Shown: positions 37,623-47,469 of the stretch, piece after piece
How the letters are laid out: every line of letters begins with the position of its first letter
Numbering within the stretch: the stretch's first letter is position 1
Source: Rhizobium sp. TH135
GTDB taxonomy: Bacteria; Pseudomonadota; Alphaproteobacteria; Rhizobiales; Rhizobiaceae
Direction: 5' to 3'
Assembly: GCF_002855515.1 (NCBI RefSeq)
Contig: NZ_PKRP01000002.1
Span: 729,267 to 793,266, forward strand
Length of the DNA: 64,000 bases
Position numbers and translations under genes: made by a program
Notes under the pieces: generated by a model
The model's database searches: none
Told to the model about the DNA's origin: nothing
Seen by the model: the letters and a program-made list of their open reading frames with translations, nothing else

Positions 37623-38936
37623 TCAGCCCAGCGCCTTCAGGCGCGGAGCCGCTGTGTCTTGAAAACCGGCACTCCAGGCGTCGAAGGCAGCGCCCAGCCG
37701 TGTCTTGATGGGGGTCTCGAAGTGATCGGCGCGGTCGAGCCGGCGCGTCACGTCCTCGATCAGCCGCCGGTCGCCGGTCTGGGCGAGCTTCATTGCGGCA
37801 AAGTGGATGTTCTTCAGCTCCTGATGCAGCGCCTCGATCTCGGTGCACCAGTGCTCGAACTCGCTGTTGGCAAGCTTTGCCGCCCGCCAGATGAAGGCAA
37901 AGCCATGCTCATAGGCATATTTGCGGATGGCGAGCACCGGCAGTTCGCGAAGCCCTGATGTCAGGTCTTGAAGCGTCAGCCCGTCGCGCCCTTCGACATG
38001 GGCGGCGAGGATGGATCTCAGTGCGTCGATCAGCGGATTGCGGTCGCGGATCAGGCAGTTATTCAGATAGGCCGCGACATCGGCATCGGCGGCCGGCTGG
38101 AAGGCGGCGCGGTCGAAATGATAGCCGCCAGCGACGGACGGTTGGGCAATCGCGTTCAACACCTTTGCGCGCTCGATCGGCCCTTCCCAGCGATAGTCGG
38201 GGTCACGGATGAACCAGACAACAGGATCTTCGGTCATTTCCGGCATCAGGTAATGCGGGAAGGGGTTCTGGTTGAACTTGTTCTCCCGCTCCGGCAGGTG
38301 GAAGAGGTCGAGCATCACCATCACGCCCTCGGTTTCCCGCCGCTTTTCGAGCAGATCGAGGAAGGTCGCGATGTTCTCGTCCTTGGAGCGGGAATGGTCG
38401 TACCAGGGCGTCACGGGCGCGCGGTAGAGCCGCTCGAACCAGAGACGGAAGGGCTCATGGCTGACGGTCGCGTCGTGATAGAGCAGCTCGTAGCGCGGGC
38501 TGATCCCGAAGGGCGCATCCCAGATGCCGAAATAGAAGGGCCGGTGGTCGATGCCGCGCCGCTTCAAGCCGTCGCAGAGGCAACTGACGAAGCAGTGGAC
38601 CTTGATGTCGTAATACTCCTCGCCATGCACCCCGCCTTCGAATTCCGCCATGGGCTCTGCGACAGGTTCCGGTTCGGCTTGTGCCGCGTCGTCTTCCGGC
38701 AGCAAGAGATCGGCGAGATCGGCGACCGTCACCACGTCCTTGCGGCTGATCACGGCATCATCGACCATCAACCCGTGCTCGAGCTCGAGATTGAGGAAGA
38801 TCTGCAGGATCAGCACGGAGTCGAGATAGAGGTCCTGGTTGAGCCGCGCCGTGGGAGAAAACGCCTCCATATGCCGATGCTGCATGGGCCCGGCCAGCAC
38901 CTGTGCGATGGCGTCGATGATGTCGCTTCGGGTCAC
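37623..38936 (-). CDS. Acyl carrier domain fused to an AsbE-like (DUF6005) protein
   Basis: This 437-residue protein has an acyl carrier domain at residues 1-80 with a candidate phosphopantetheine serine in LYLDSVLIL. After an Ala/Glu/Pro-rich linker (80-105), residues 105-437 resemble AsbE/DUF6005 (YYDIKVHCFVSCLCDGLKRRG; HRPFYFGIWDAPFG). In Bacillus petrobactin synthesis AsbD (the carrier) and AsbE (aryl transfer to spermidine) are separate proteins; here they are one chain. It is the fourth of four biosynthetic genes and overlaps the AMP-ligase gene. The AsbE resemblance is judged by eye. Confidence 0.65.
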   Translation of the reverse strand: MTRSDIIDAIAQVLAGPMQHRHMEAFSPTARLNQDLYLDSVLILQIFLNLELEHGLMVDDAVISRKDVVTVADLADLLLPEDDAAQAEPEPVAEPMAEFEGGVHGEEYYDIKVHCFVSCLCDGLKRRGIDHRPFYFGIWDAPFGISPRYELLYHDATVSHEPFRLWFERLYRAPVTPWYDHSRSKDENIATFLDLLEKRRETEGVMVMLDLFHLPERENKFNQNPFPHYLMPEMTEDPVVWFIRDPDYRWEGPIERAKVLNAIAQPSVAGGYHFDRAAFQPAADADVAAYLNNCLIRDRNPLIDALRSILAAHVEGRDGLTLQDLTSGLRELPVLAIRKYAYEHGFAFIWRAAKLANSEFEHWCTEIEALHQELKNIHFAAMKLAQTGDRRLIEDVTRRLDRADHFETPIKTRLGAAFDAWSAGFQDTAAPRLKALG

Positions 38937-40201
38937 GAGGCGCGCTCCTTCTGATCGTTGAAGTCTCCGTCCAAAAAGCGCCTTGCGATCTCGCGGCGGC
39001 TGATCTTGCCATTCGCCTGGCGCGGCACCTCGGCCACCTGCACGAGATGCATCGGCACCTGATGCGGCTGCAAAACGGCGATCAGCCGCTCGCGCAGCTC
39101 TGATGACGGCATGATCCGGTTCGCCGAATAGACCAGCGCCACCCGCTCGCCGGCGAAACTGTCGGGCACGCGGAAGGCCACCGCATCGGTGACATCGTCG
39201 ACGGCAATCGCCTGGTCTTCGACATCGCGGGGATAGACGTTGAGGCCCGAGACATTCACCGTGTCATCGAGCCGCGAGATGAAGACCAGCATGCCGTCGG
39301 CTCTGACATAGCCGAGATCCCTGGTCTCGATCCTGGTGATCCCATCCAGCACGATCTCGACCGGCGCATCCGAGGTGCCCGCTTCGGCGAGCGTAAAACG
39401 CGGCAGGATGCGGCCCATGTCGGCGGGATGGGTGAGGTCGCTGTTGATCGCAACGCAGCCGGCTTCCGAGCAGCCATATTGCTGGTAGAAGCGCTCGGCC
39501 TTGGCGCGGATGGTGGAAAACCAGCTCTCCGGCAACAGCGTGCCCGAGGTCATGATCGCATGTATCTGTTCGCCTGATGGCAGGAGCCGCGCCAGCGTGT
39601 GCAGCATGGCGGGAGACGAATAGAGGATCGGCCGCTCGGTTTCGCGCAGCAGTTTGATCAGATGCTTGGGATTGGCGGTGTTCACCACATGCGGCACGCG
39701 CCCGCGCTTCAAGCCGACCAGAAGCCCGCAGATCAGCCCGTAGGAATGGGTGGTCGGGCAGGCGACGACGGGCGTCATCTCCTGAGGCTCGCGGAAGAAG
39801 CTCACATAGTCTTCCAGCTCCCGCTCGATATCGTCCCATCCGCGCGCCACGCATTTCGCCGCCCCCGTGGTGCCCGAGCTCATCTGCAACAGCCGGCCAT
39901 TTGGGCTCTCGCCGTCGGGTTCGCCCAGCCATTCGGCAGTGGTTCCGCCGTGATAGAGCCGGTGGCAGCCCGCCTCCTTGGCCAGCTTGCGGGCGGTCGC
40001 CAGCGGCGTGCCGGGCAGAAGCGGCAGGATGCTTGCCCCAAGCCGCTTGATGGCGAAGAAGGCCGAAAGCCAGTCGATGGTTTCGGGCAGGCAGACGGCG
40101 ACGCTGAGGCGCGGGTCCGTGATGCCGGTTGCCGCAAGGAAGGCCTCACCTTTGGCGTCAATTTCGGTCTGGCTATGGAAGGTCCCGTCGATCAGGATCA
40201 T
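38933..40201 (-). CDS. Aryl-AMP ligase, AsbC-like
   Basis: This 422-residue ANL-superfamily adenylate-forming enzyme has the ATP loop MSSGTTGAAK, the motif QQYGCSEAG, the hinge YVRADG and the C-terminal catalytic lysine region NGKISRREIA. AsbC activates 3,4-dihydroxybenzoate and loads it onto AsbD, and here an acyl carrier domain is encoded by the next gene, so the same job is likely. The N-terminal subdomain is short relative to the usual 500-540 residues, as AsbC is. It overlaps its neighbours by 4 bases at each end. Confidence 0.78.
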   Translation of the reverse strand: MILIDGTFHSQTEIDAKGEAFLAATGITDPRLSVAVCLPETIDWLSAFFAIKRLGASILPLLPGTPLATARKLAKEAGCHRLYHGGTTAEWLGEPDGESPNGRLLQMSSGTTGAAKCVARGWDDIERELEDYVSFFREPQEMTPVVACPTTHSYGLICGLLVGLKRGRVPHVVNTANPKHLIKLLRETERPILYSSPAMLHTLARLLPSGEQIHAIMTSGTLLPESWFSTIRAKAERFYQQYGCSEAGCVAINSDLTHPADMGRILPRFTLAEAGTSDAPVEIVLDGITRIETRDLGYVRADGMLVFISRLDDTVNVSGLNVYPRDVEDQAIAVDDVTDAVAFRVPDSFAGERVALVYSANRIMPSSELRERLIAVLQPHQVPMHLVQVAEVPRQANGKISRREIARRFLDGDFNDQKERAS

Positions 40202-41922
40202 GGCTGGTCGCTCCTTTCTTTGAGCCCAAGCGGATTGGGCACCCGGTGGCGATAGAGGCTGCGGTCGCGGAAAAGCTTGCGCGACAGCAGCGATTCCGTT
40301 GAAATTTCCGTGCTGTCATGGGCAAAGAGCGCAAGCCGCGCCTTCTCGGGATATTGCTCGCCGTAGCTGTCGAGCAGTTCGCTCACCAGATCCCAGAAGG
40401 CCTGTTCGGAAAGGCCATAGGCCGTCTCGATCAACAGCGAGACCTCCGTCAGGCAGTAGATGAACAGGCAGTCCATCACCAGCTCGCGCAGCTCGTTGGC
40501 ATGGTCGGTCCAGTAATAGGCATCCGAGGGTGCCCCGTCATAAACGGGGTCGATGGTGGCGAAATCCGGCAGGTCTTGCGGGCCTCTCAGTAGTGCCGGG
40601 CAGAATTCGACGCTCTCGTGGAAATCTCGCAGGATCAGCCGCTCCGGCCAGCCATGGCGCAGAACGAGGATCATGTTCTGCCCATGCGCCTCCAGCGCCA
40701 CGCCATGATGCACCATAAGATGCCAGACCGGCAGAACCGCGACCTCCAGCATCCGGTGCAGCCAGGGCAAGAGCCCGTGCCGTGCGATGAAGGGCGCGAT
40801 GAACGGCTTGCCGTCCGCCTCCAGCATCATCAGCGCGTTGAAGGGCACCGCCTGTTCGCCGGGCAGGATTTTCGGGCTTTCGCGCAGCATCAGCCCGAGC
40901 TTGCCATCGAGCGCGCCATGCGCATCGACGCGGATGCCGGCATATTCCTGCAGGACGTCGAGCGGATAGCGGCTGCGGAACTTCTCATCGTCAGCAACAA
41001 GCCCGGCCAGCCACCGGCTGAGATGCGGTGCCGTCACGATCGAATGCGGCTCCAGCACGCGCATCGAGGACGTGTTGACGATGTCGAGCGGCAGCTTCAC
41101 ATGCGCGCGCGTCGGATCGGCATGGTTGATGAGCGTCCGGATCGATTGCGTCGCCCGGTAGGGATCGCCGTTTTCGCCAAGCGAGGCCACCCGTCCGTCG
41201 GCGATCCAGCCGGCCAGTAGCCCGTCCTTCAGATGCCGCCACTGCCAGGGGTGCAGAGGGACAAGCGCATGGCTGTCGAGCGAGACGCCCTTGCGCTTCA
41301 TCCGCGAGAACAGCCGGGCCGCATGTGCCTCGCCCAGCTCCCTCCGCCAGAAGGTTTCCACGTCAGCCGGCAGCGCCTCGCGCACATGCACGCGTGCGAC
41401 CGCCAGCCAATGCAGCCGGAAGGGCCGGGCGGCCTCCGGGCCGAAAAGGGCGTTATCCTCAATGCTGAAGCCGGTGCGTGACTTGAAGCAGGGATGATAG
41501 GGATGTGCTTCGGAAAGCGCGCAATCCAGCCGGTCGAAGGGCAGCGACCGGCGGTCACCGGGTTGGGGCAGGGCGCTGTCCTGCTCCAGAAAGACGATCG
41601 TGCTTTGCAATTCCTTGAGCAGGGTCAAACGTGCCGCCTCAGGGGCCGGGACGAGATCGACCAGCTGATCGAGCGCGCCACCGGTCCAGGCGCGCGTCTG
41701 CGGGCATCGCAGTTGCAGCGAGCCGGGTGCCATGCGGGGGCGTCCAAAGGGCCCCTGATGCAGCCGTGCGCGCGCCTCGCCGGTGCCGATTTGAAGCCGC
41801 GTCGTGCCGTCGTTCGAACCGGCATCGTCCACCCGCGCCACGCCTTCGAAGATGAGCGCGGAGACGAGCTGACGGAGCACGCGCTCCTCCGATTGGCCGG
41901 GCAGGTCAAGAGGCAAGGGCAT
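40198..41922 (-). CDS. IucA/IucC-family siderophore synthetase, AsbB-like
   Basis: This 574-residue NRPS-independent siderophore synthetase joins carboxylates such as citrate to amines with ATP. Family features are ALVPLHPWQWRH, RTLINHADPTRAHVKLPLDIVNTSSMR and the LEAHGQNMIL / LRDFHES pair. The frame is open 58 codons upstream, but those residues overlap the preceding gene, so ATG 41922 is used (17-base overlap). It is second in the cluster, as AsbB is in Bacillus, and is paired with an AsbA-like paralogue. Confidence 0.82.
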   Translation of the reverse strand: MPLPLDLPGQSEERVLRQLVSALIFEGVARVDDAGSNDGTTRLQIGTGEARARLHQGPFGRPRMAPGSLQLRCPQTRAWTGGALDQLVDLVPAPEAARLTLLKELQSTIVFLEQDSALPQPGDRRSLPFDRLDCALSEAHPYHPCFKSRTGFSIEDNALFGPEAARPFRLHWLAVARVHVREALPADVETFWRRELGEAHAARLFSRMKRKGVSLDSHALVPLHPWQWRHLKDGLLAGWIADGRVASLGENGDPYRATQSIRTLINHADPTRAHVKLPLDIVNTSSMRVLEPHSIVTAPHLSRWLAGLVADDEKFRSRYPLDVLQEYAGIRVDAHGALDGKLGLMLRESPKILPGEQAVPFNALMMLEADGKPFIAPFIARHGLLPWLHRMLEVAVLPVWHLMVHHGVALEAHGQNMILVLRHGWPERLILRDFHESVEFCPALLRGPQDLPDFATIDPVYDGAPSDAYYWTDHANELRELVMDCLFIYCLTEVSLLIETAYGLSEQAFWDLVSELLDSYGEQYPEKARLALFAHDSTEISTESLLSRKLFRDRSLYRHRVPNPLGLKERSDQP

Positions 41923-43717
41923 CGTCGAGCCTCGCGGTCTTGAGGTTGGCGGGATGAAGCGGGTTCGGCATCTCGCGATACAGCGAGGCTCCCGCCCCGC
42001 CTTCGAGCTCGTCGAAGCCAGCGATGCGGACACCGAGATTGGCCTTGGTGATGATCGTCCTGTCGTCGAGAAGATGGCGGACGAAATCGAGCCCACTGCC
42101 GCGCAATGTCTTGGTCAGCGCCGTCAGATGGCCGCGCAGCCGGGCCAGCAGGCAGGCTTCGTCGGACAGCCCCTCGGCGCCCATCCGGTGGATCACGGCA
42201 AAGACCTGGTTGACGACAAGGTAATAGCCGAAGCGTCGGCGGATCTCGGCGTCGGGATAAAAGAGGTCGCAGACCTCGGCCAGTTCGGGCAGGGCGGAGG
42301 TCAGCGCCGGCCTGTGCCGCTCCGAGAGATAGAAGCCCTGGCTGTCGCGATAGATCACCTTCGACGGCCAGCCCTGGGAGACATCGACCAGCATGTTCTG
42401 CTGATGCGCTTCGAGCGCAATGCCCGTCTCGTCATAGAGCCGGACAAGTGCCGTCACGGCGCAGTCGAGATAGCGGTCGAACCACTGATGCGCGACCTCG
42501 GTTGGGGAAATCCCGGCCTCATCGGCCAGACGCTCGATGAGCGCCGCAAGCCGCTGGCGCCGCCCAGGAAGTGCCGGCGCCGTCAGCGCCGCGAGGCTCA
42601 CCACGCCCACGCCCTTTTCGCCTCGATAGGGGTTTTCCCGCAAGATCAACTCGAAGCCGCTTTCGGCCGCGCCTGGAAGATCGAGGGTCAGATAGGCGGG
42701 ATCCCTTAGGAAGCCGAGCTTCGGCAGCCGGGTCTCAAGATCGAGCAGCTCGACCAACCGCGCCATGACGACGCCGGCTTCCAGCTCATGGGCCCGGTTG
42801 AGCCTCAGCGAATTGGTGATCTTCACCGGCAGCGAGAATTTCAGCATCCAGTCGCAGTCGTCGGAGGCGATGGTGCGCACCGAAGAGGTCGCGGTAAAGA
42901 GAACCCCGCCACTGCCGAGCGAACGCAGAAGACCTGCCTCGATCAGCACCTGGATGCGTGGCTGAAGCAACAGTGCCTCGGCCTGCAACGGATGCATGGG
43001 CAGAAGCATCTCGTCGTCGCCAAGCGGCACCGCATCGAGCAGATCGCCCGTCATGGCGCCGACGATCGCATTGAGATCGCCCGCGACTGAGCAGGCCCGC
43101 ACCATATCGCGCGGTGCGGCGAAATAGCTGAGCGCAAACCGCCCGCCACCTTCGGGGGCATAGACCGCCGATTGCCAGTCGCTCATGCCGGTGAGGCTCT
43201 TCGGCGTCGGGTGCATCCAGTGCCCGAAGGTAAGCGATTGCTCGCTTTCGAGGAAACCTTCCGGCTGGTTGTCGCGCCGATCCTGCGCCTCGTCTGCCAG
43301 CGTCGCGATCCGCGCGCAGCTCTGCAGTGTTCTAAGCATCAGCTCGAGCCCGGCGCCCGGGCGGCTTTCACCCTTGGTCTTTTCGGCGAGATCCTGCACC
43401 AGGCATTGCACCGCCCAGAGCGGATCGATCGGCTGCCAGCCAGTTTCCCCCTGCTGGCGACTGAAGAGCGGCCCGAAGGCCTTCGGGCCTACCTGGCTTT
43501 CGGCCTGAAGAACCGCGCGCAGATGCAGCCGCTGTGCTGTGAGATACCAGTCGAGGCAGCGCCGCTCGCAGCCGTCGAGTGCCATGCAAGCCGCGCAGCC
43601 GGCATCGATCTCGCGGATATAGCAATTGGCAAAGCTTTGGAATGTGGCAGCGGCTGCGATCGCATGCGGATCTGACCGTGCTTGGGCCTGTGCTTGGGTC
43701 TGGGCGCGCGCCATCAT
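41906..43717 (-). CDS. IucA/IucC-family siderophore synthetase, AsbA-like
   Basis: This 603-residue NIS synthetase is the first gene of the biosynthetic operon. Its N-terminus contains a cysteine cluster (CYIREIDAGCAACMALDGCERRCLDW). The ATP and substrate motifs MLLPMHPLQAEAL, SSVRTIASDDCDWMLKFSLPVKITNSLR and LEAHQQNMLV are present. AsbA condenses spermidine with citrate. GGGAG precedes ATG 43717 by seven bases; ATG 43714 and GTG 43723 are alternatives. A terminator upstream separates it from the receptor gene, so it should have its own promoter. Confidence 0.82.
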   Translation of the reverse strand: MMARAQTQAQAQARSDPHAIAAAATFQSFANCYIREIDAGCAACMALDGCERRCLDWYLTAQRLHLRAVLQAESQVGPKAFGPLFSRQQGETGWQPIDPLWAVQCLVQDLAEKTKGESRPGAGLELMLRTLQSCARIATLADEAQDRRDNQPEGFLESEQSLTFGHWMHPTPKSLTGMSDWQSAVYAPEGGGRFALSYFAAPRDMVRACSVAGDLNAIVGAMTGDLLDAVPLGDDEMLLPMHPLQAEALLLQPRIQVLIEAGLLRSLGSGGVLFTATSSVRTIASDDCDWMLKFSLPVKITNSLRLNRAHELEAGVVMARLVELLDLETRLPKLGFLRDPAYLTLDLPGAAESGFELILRENPYRGEKGVGVVSLAALTAPALPGRRQRLAALIERLADEAGISPTEVAHQWFDRYLDCAVTALVRLYDETGIALEAHQQNMLVDVSQGWPSKVIYRDSQGFYLSERHRPALTSALPELAEVCDLFYPDAEIRRRFGYYLVVNQVFAVIHRMGAEGLSDEACLLARLRGHLTALTKTLRGSGLDFVRHLLDDRTIITKANLGVRIAGFDELEGGAGASLYREMPNPLHPANLKTARLDDALAS

Positions 43718-43821
43718 GACCACGCTCCCGTCGGCCGAGCATCCGGTCCGCGAAGCCCGTGGCGGAAATCCCGCTTGGATTCCAACTCGCTCATCGAGGT
43801 TGTCCTCGTCACTCGATACAG

Positions 43822-43854
43822 AAAAGCCCTCCGCCGGTCTCCCGGCGAAGGGCT
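43822..43854 (-). terminator. Rho-independent terminator of the TonB receptor gene
   Basis: AGCCCT and AGGGCT, with GCCGG and CCGGC inside, form a long stem on the minus strand, followed by TTTTC. It lies 12 bases after the receptor stop codon, between it and the asbA-like operon. Confidence 0.8.
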
Positions 43855-43865
43855 GTCTAGTCTGA

Positions 43866-46184
43866 TCAGAAGGTTGCCTTGACCGAGAGCAGGAAGGTCC
43901 GGCCCTGCTCGTAGAGCGGGGTTACGTTGCCGAACTCCTGGCCGTAAGTGGCGCGGCTCGCATAGGTCTCGTTCAGGAGGTTCTGCACCTCCGCGCGGAA
44001 GGTCATGTGCGAAAGCTGTTCCGGCTTCCACTCGGTGTAGAGATTGACCACCTCATAGGCCGCATAGGTGTTCGCGCCGTCTTCGAATTCCGGCGCAAAT
44101 TCCATGTCGCCGCCGACGGTGAGGCCCCAGTCGCTGAAGGTATGAGCGGCCGACACGGTGATGATGTCGCCAACCGGTGTGGTCAGATAGTTGCCCGTGT
44201 CGGAATCAGCAGGCTTGCCGTCGATCTCGGCGTTGATCCTGGCATACTTCACCTTGATGAAGCCGTCGGTCCAGTCATAGCCAGCACCCACTTCGAAGCC
44301 CCAGGTCTCGACATCGTAGTTCAGGTTGGACCGAGCAGCGGCCCATTTCGCGACGCGCGCATCCTGGATCATGCTGCGGAAGAGGCTGCCCTCGGCTGTG
44401 AAGCCCTGATGGTGGAACTCCAGGCCGGCGGTCGCGTTGTTGGCGGTCGTGACCTCCGGCCCCTCTGCGCCATAGTTCCAGTTCGGGTTCATGATGAAGG
44501 CTTCCGCAAGCGGAATACCCGCCCAGACATGGCTCGCGCCGGCCTTGGCCGTCAGGAAGCTCGTCAGGTCATATTCAACCGAGGCGTTGCCGCTGAGACC
44601 GGAGTGGTCCCACTTCTCGCCGGTCGTGCCTTCGAACCACTGCTTGTCGGCACGCCCGCCGAAGGAAAGCCGCATGGCATCAAGGGGCTCGATCCGCACC
44701 TGGGTATAGATGCCGACGTTCCGGGCGCGTTCGGTGGCATCCTCAGTATCGCGTTCGGTGTCGAGTTCGATCTTGTCACGGTAGAAGTCTAGACCGGCGA
44801 CGATGTTGCCGTTTTCCAGCGCGAACTTGTTCTCGAACTTGCCGTTCAGGCTGCCGCTCTCGCCCTGTCCGTCATAGGATGTGTAGTCGGTGCTGGCATC
44901 GAAGTCGTCGTAGAAGATCGGCGTATCAACCGAGCTATGGCTGTAGGCCAGCCGCACCGTCGGGTCCCACCAGCCTTCCGGCGTCGTGTCCGTATAGGTG
45001 AAGACGGTGTTGTCGCGGTCAATCTTGTAGTTGCGGTAGGGAGGCTCCCAGGTGCGGCCCGTCGTGACCACGCTGGCGTTCGCGCGATAGGGTCGCTCCG
45101 CATCGTCGCGCACCCGCTCATGGCTGAACTCGAACCGGTCGCCGCTCTCGGCCTCATAGGCAAACTTGCCGAGCCCGCTCAATAGGTTCGTCTCGGTCCC
45201 GCGAACCTCGTCGCCATTGCCCGCTTCGTAGTTGTCACCCTTGCCATAGTTCAGGAAGCCGAGGAATTCGAAGCCGTCCTGCATCGCCCAGCCGCCGAGG
45301 CCGGTGGTGAAGGTGTTGCTGTTCGAATTGTAGGTTTCCGACACCATGCCGCCGAAGCCGTCTGCGGTGAGCAGGTCCTTCACGTCCTTGGTCTCGTAGG
45401 CGATCGAGCCTGCAAGCGCGCCCGGACCTGCATCGGCCGGCGCGATGCCGGCATCGACGTCGACGGCCTTCAAGAGCGACGGGTCGATCAGGTTGGTGGC
45501 ATTGTGGTGGAAGACGCGGTTGTTCTGGCGGCTGCCGTCGATGCTGACCGCGAGCGTCGTTTCTTCCAACCCGTTGACATAGACCTTCTGCGAGGTCGGG
45601 ATCGAGCTTCCGACGCTGACGCCCGCCTCGTCGCGGAAGACGTCGGCGACGCTGGTCGGATTGCGCGCCGCGAGCTCTTCGGCACCGATATTGACGGAGC
45701 TGACGCTGGTCTCGGCCCGCTGGCCGGTGACGTTGATTTCGCCAATCACGGTTGAGCCATCGGCTGCAGGCGCGCCACCGGTGACGGCAGAAGACTGATC
45801 GCCGACGACGACCGTGCCATTGCTGATGCGATAGGAAAGTCCGGTGCCGGACAAGAGCTGCGACAGCGCAGCCTCGGTCGAAAGCGTCCCGGAGACGGCG
45901 GCGGAATTCGCGCCCCGTGCCGCCTCTGCCGGCAGGGAAACCTGCAGGCCGGACTGGCGGCCGAAGGCTCTCAGCGCATTGGCCAGCGGCTGCGCCGGAA
46001 TGTCATAGGCGCGGGTCGCCGCATTCATAGGCGCCGTCTGCGCCATGACTGGCATCGTCAAAGGTCCGGCCAGAAGCGCCAGCGCGCAGGCCGTTGTGGT
46101 CAGAAGCCGGCGCGACGCAGCCCCGATCAAGGCGTCGCGATCCGCAGAAAGTCTCGTCACAGTCATACTCGTCCCCATACTCAA
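43866..46184 (-). CDS. TonB-dependent ferric-siderophore receptor with STN signalling domain
   Basis: This is an outer-membrane receptor of up to 772 residues. The signal peptide ends near PVMAQT. An STN (secretin/TonB N-terminal) domain (about residues 54-115) includes YDIPAQPLANALRAFGRQSGLQV. The plug domain starts near EINVTGQR, and a 22-strand-type barrel ends in Phe (LSVKATF). The STN domain marks a transducer that signals through FecR and an ECF sigma factor, both encoded just upstream on the same strand. The start could be ATG 46184 or ATG 46166 (preceded by GGGGA). By context the ligand is probably the petrobactin-like siderophore. Confidence 0.93.
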   Translation of the reverse strand: MSMGTSMTVTRLSADRDALIGAASRRLLTTTACALALLAGPLTMPVMAQTAPMNAATRAYDIPAQPLANALRAFGRQSGLQVSLPAEAARGANSAAVSGTLSTEAALSQLLSGTGLSYRISNGTVVVGDQSSAVTGGAPAADGSTVIGEINVTGQRAETSVSSVNIGAEELAARNPTSVADVFRDEAGVSVGSSIPTSQKVYVNGLEETTLAVSIDGSRQNNRVFHHNATNLIDPSLLKAVDVDAGIAPADAGPGALAGSIAYETKDVKDLLTADGFGGMVSETYNSNSNTFTTGLGGWAMQDGFEFLGFLNYGKGDNYEAGNGDEVRGTETNLLSGLGKFAYEAESGDRFEFSHERVRDDAERPYRANASVVTTGRTWEPPYRNYKIDRDNTVFTYTDTTPEGWWDPTVRLAYSHSSVDTPIFYDDFDASTDYTSYDGQGESGSLNGKFENKFALENGNIVAGLDFYRDKIELDTERDTEDATERARNVGIYTQVRIEPLDAMRLSFGGRADKQWFEGTTGEKWDHSGLSGNASVEYDLTSFLTAKAGASHVWAGIPLAEAFIMNPNWNYGAEGPEVTTANNATAGLEFHHQGFTAEGSLFRSMIQDARVAKWAAARSNLNYDVETWGFEVGAGYDWTDGFIKVKYARINAEIDGKPADSDTGNYLTTPVGDIITVSAAHTFSDWGLTVGGDMEFAPEFEDGANTYAAYEVVNLYTEWKPEQLSHMTFRAEVQNLLNETYASRATYGQEFGNVTPLYEQGRTFLLSVKATF

Positions 46185-46307
46185 ACCGGCTCAACGCCGT
46201 GTTCGAGGTTAAATACGAGTGAAAGAGACAAGTTTTTCAGACAACATTCATCTTTTTGCGATCGGTTCGCGAAATGATGATTAAGCTACTGAATTATGGG
46301 CGTTATT

Positions 46308-47315
46308 TCAGCGGCTGGTGACGATACGGAGATAGGGAGATGCCGTGCGCACCTGCAGACCGAACGCCGCAGCCAGCGCCATCAGCGCCCGGTCGGGATC
46401 GCTGAGGTCATAGAGACCGGTGACCCGGAGCGCCGCCAGATCGCCTTCCGGCAGCATGATCCAGGCCGGGTGCTGGCGCTGGATGAGCGCCACGACATCG
46501 CCGAGTGGCTGATCGGTGACGGCAAGCCGTCCCTCCCGCCAGAGCGCGATATCGGAGGGCTCTATCCGGCTCAACTCCGCCTTGCCACCCTTGCGATCCA
46601 CGGTCACCACGTCGCCGGGCACGAGCGCGAGTTCTTCGGCGTCTGGCGCGCCCTGCGGTTTAAGCGCAATCGACCCATGCGCCAGTTCCACCCGCGTGCC
46701 ATGGCCCGTGTCGCGCACGCTAAATGCCGTGCCGAGCACCCGCACGGAAGCATCCTGCGCATCGACCACGAACGGTCGGGCGGTATCCCGCTCGACCTCG
46801 AAAAAGGCTTCACCCGAAAGCAGCCGGACATGGCGGGATGTGCCGTTGAAGTCATCGGCCAGCGCCGTTTCCGGCGCAAGCGTCACCCGCGATCCATCGG
46901 CAAGCGTGACGACCTCCGTCTCGCCCGCGCCCGTACGGAAATCTGCCTCCAGCCTGATCTGCAGCGCCGGTCCAAAAGCACCGGCAATCAGCGCAAGCGA
47001 CATCAGACTTGCGCCGGCAAGGCCAAGACCGCGGCGGAGAAATCCCGAGTTCCGCATCGGAATCTGAGTTTCCGGCGAAGGACGAGAAGCCTTCGGCGCG
47101 ATCTCGGGCGACGCAACCGGCCTTTCGCCGAGCGCCGCCCAGGTGCGACAGATCCGGGCCCAGGCCGCGGCATGGGCGTCCGAAGCGTGCAGCCACTCTC
47201 CCCAGGCGGCAGTCAGCGCAGGGTCCGCTGGCGCATCACGCAGCAACATGAACCAGTCCATCGCCTCTTCGAGAAGCATGGCGTCCTGCTGTTCTGGCTG
47301 ATCCGTGACACTCAC
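46308..47315 (-). CDS. FecR-family anti-sigma factor
   Basis: This 335-residue inner-membrane protein has an N-terminal DUF4880 region (DAMLLEEAMDWFMLLRDAP; WGEWLHASDAHAAAWARICRTW) that would hold the sigma factor, a single transmembrane helix (about 95-115), a periplasmic FecR domain (GSRVTLAPETALADDF; VLGTAFSVRDTG) and a C-terminal STN-contacting part. It links the receptor to the ECF sigma factor encoded upstream. Unlike the secreted FecR protein near 12 kb, this one has the classical regulatory architecture. Confidence 0.93.
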   Translation of the reverse strand: MSVTDQPEQQDAMLLEEAMDWFMLLRDAPADPALTAAWGEWLHASDAHAAAWARICRTWAALGERPVASPEIAPKASRPSPETQIPMRNSGFLRRGLGLAGASLMSLALIAGAFGPALQIRLEADFRTGAGETEVVTLADGSRVTLAPETALADDFNGTSRHVRLLSGEAFFEVERDTARPFVVDAQDASVRVLGTAFSVRDTGHGTRVELAHGSIALKPQGAPDAEELALVPGDVVTVDRKGGKAELSRIEPSDIALWREGRLAVTDQPLGDVVALIQRQHPAWIMLPEGDLAALRVTGLYDLSDPDRALMALAAAFGLQVRTASPYLRIVTSR

Positions 47316-47469
47316 TGCGTGGCTGTCCCCTGTTGGCTCTGGCTCGCCACCACCCCGAGGCAGCGCGCGATGCGGGCACGACTATGATCCGCCTTGGCGG
47401 CGAACTCATCTCTGCCTGCAGGATATACGATCGGATCGATGTGTTTTTTCATGCGCCCCCCGACATTTT

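Noticed and set aside
37968..38954. Plus-strand frame of 328 codons opposite the asbD/E-like gene
   Set aside because: It is antisense to a gene with an acyl carrier domain and lies in an operon on the other strand; the translation is full of short hydrophobic and acidic runs.
46185..46307. FecI-type or iron-box promoter before the TonB receptor
   Set aside because: AT-rich region clearly holds a promoter, but I could not align a convincing FecI -35/-10 pair or an iron box.
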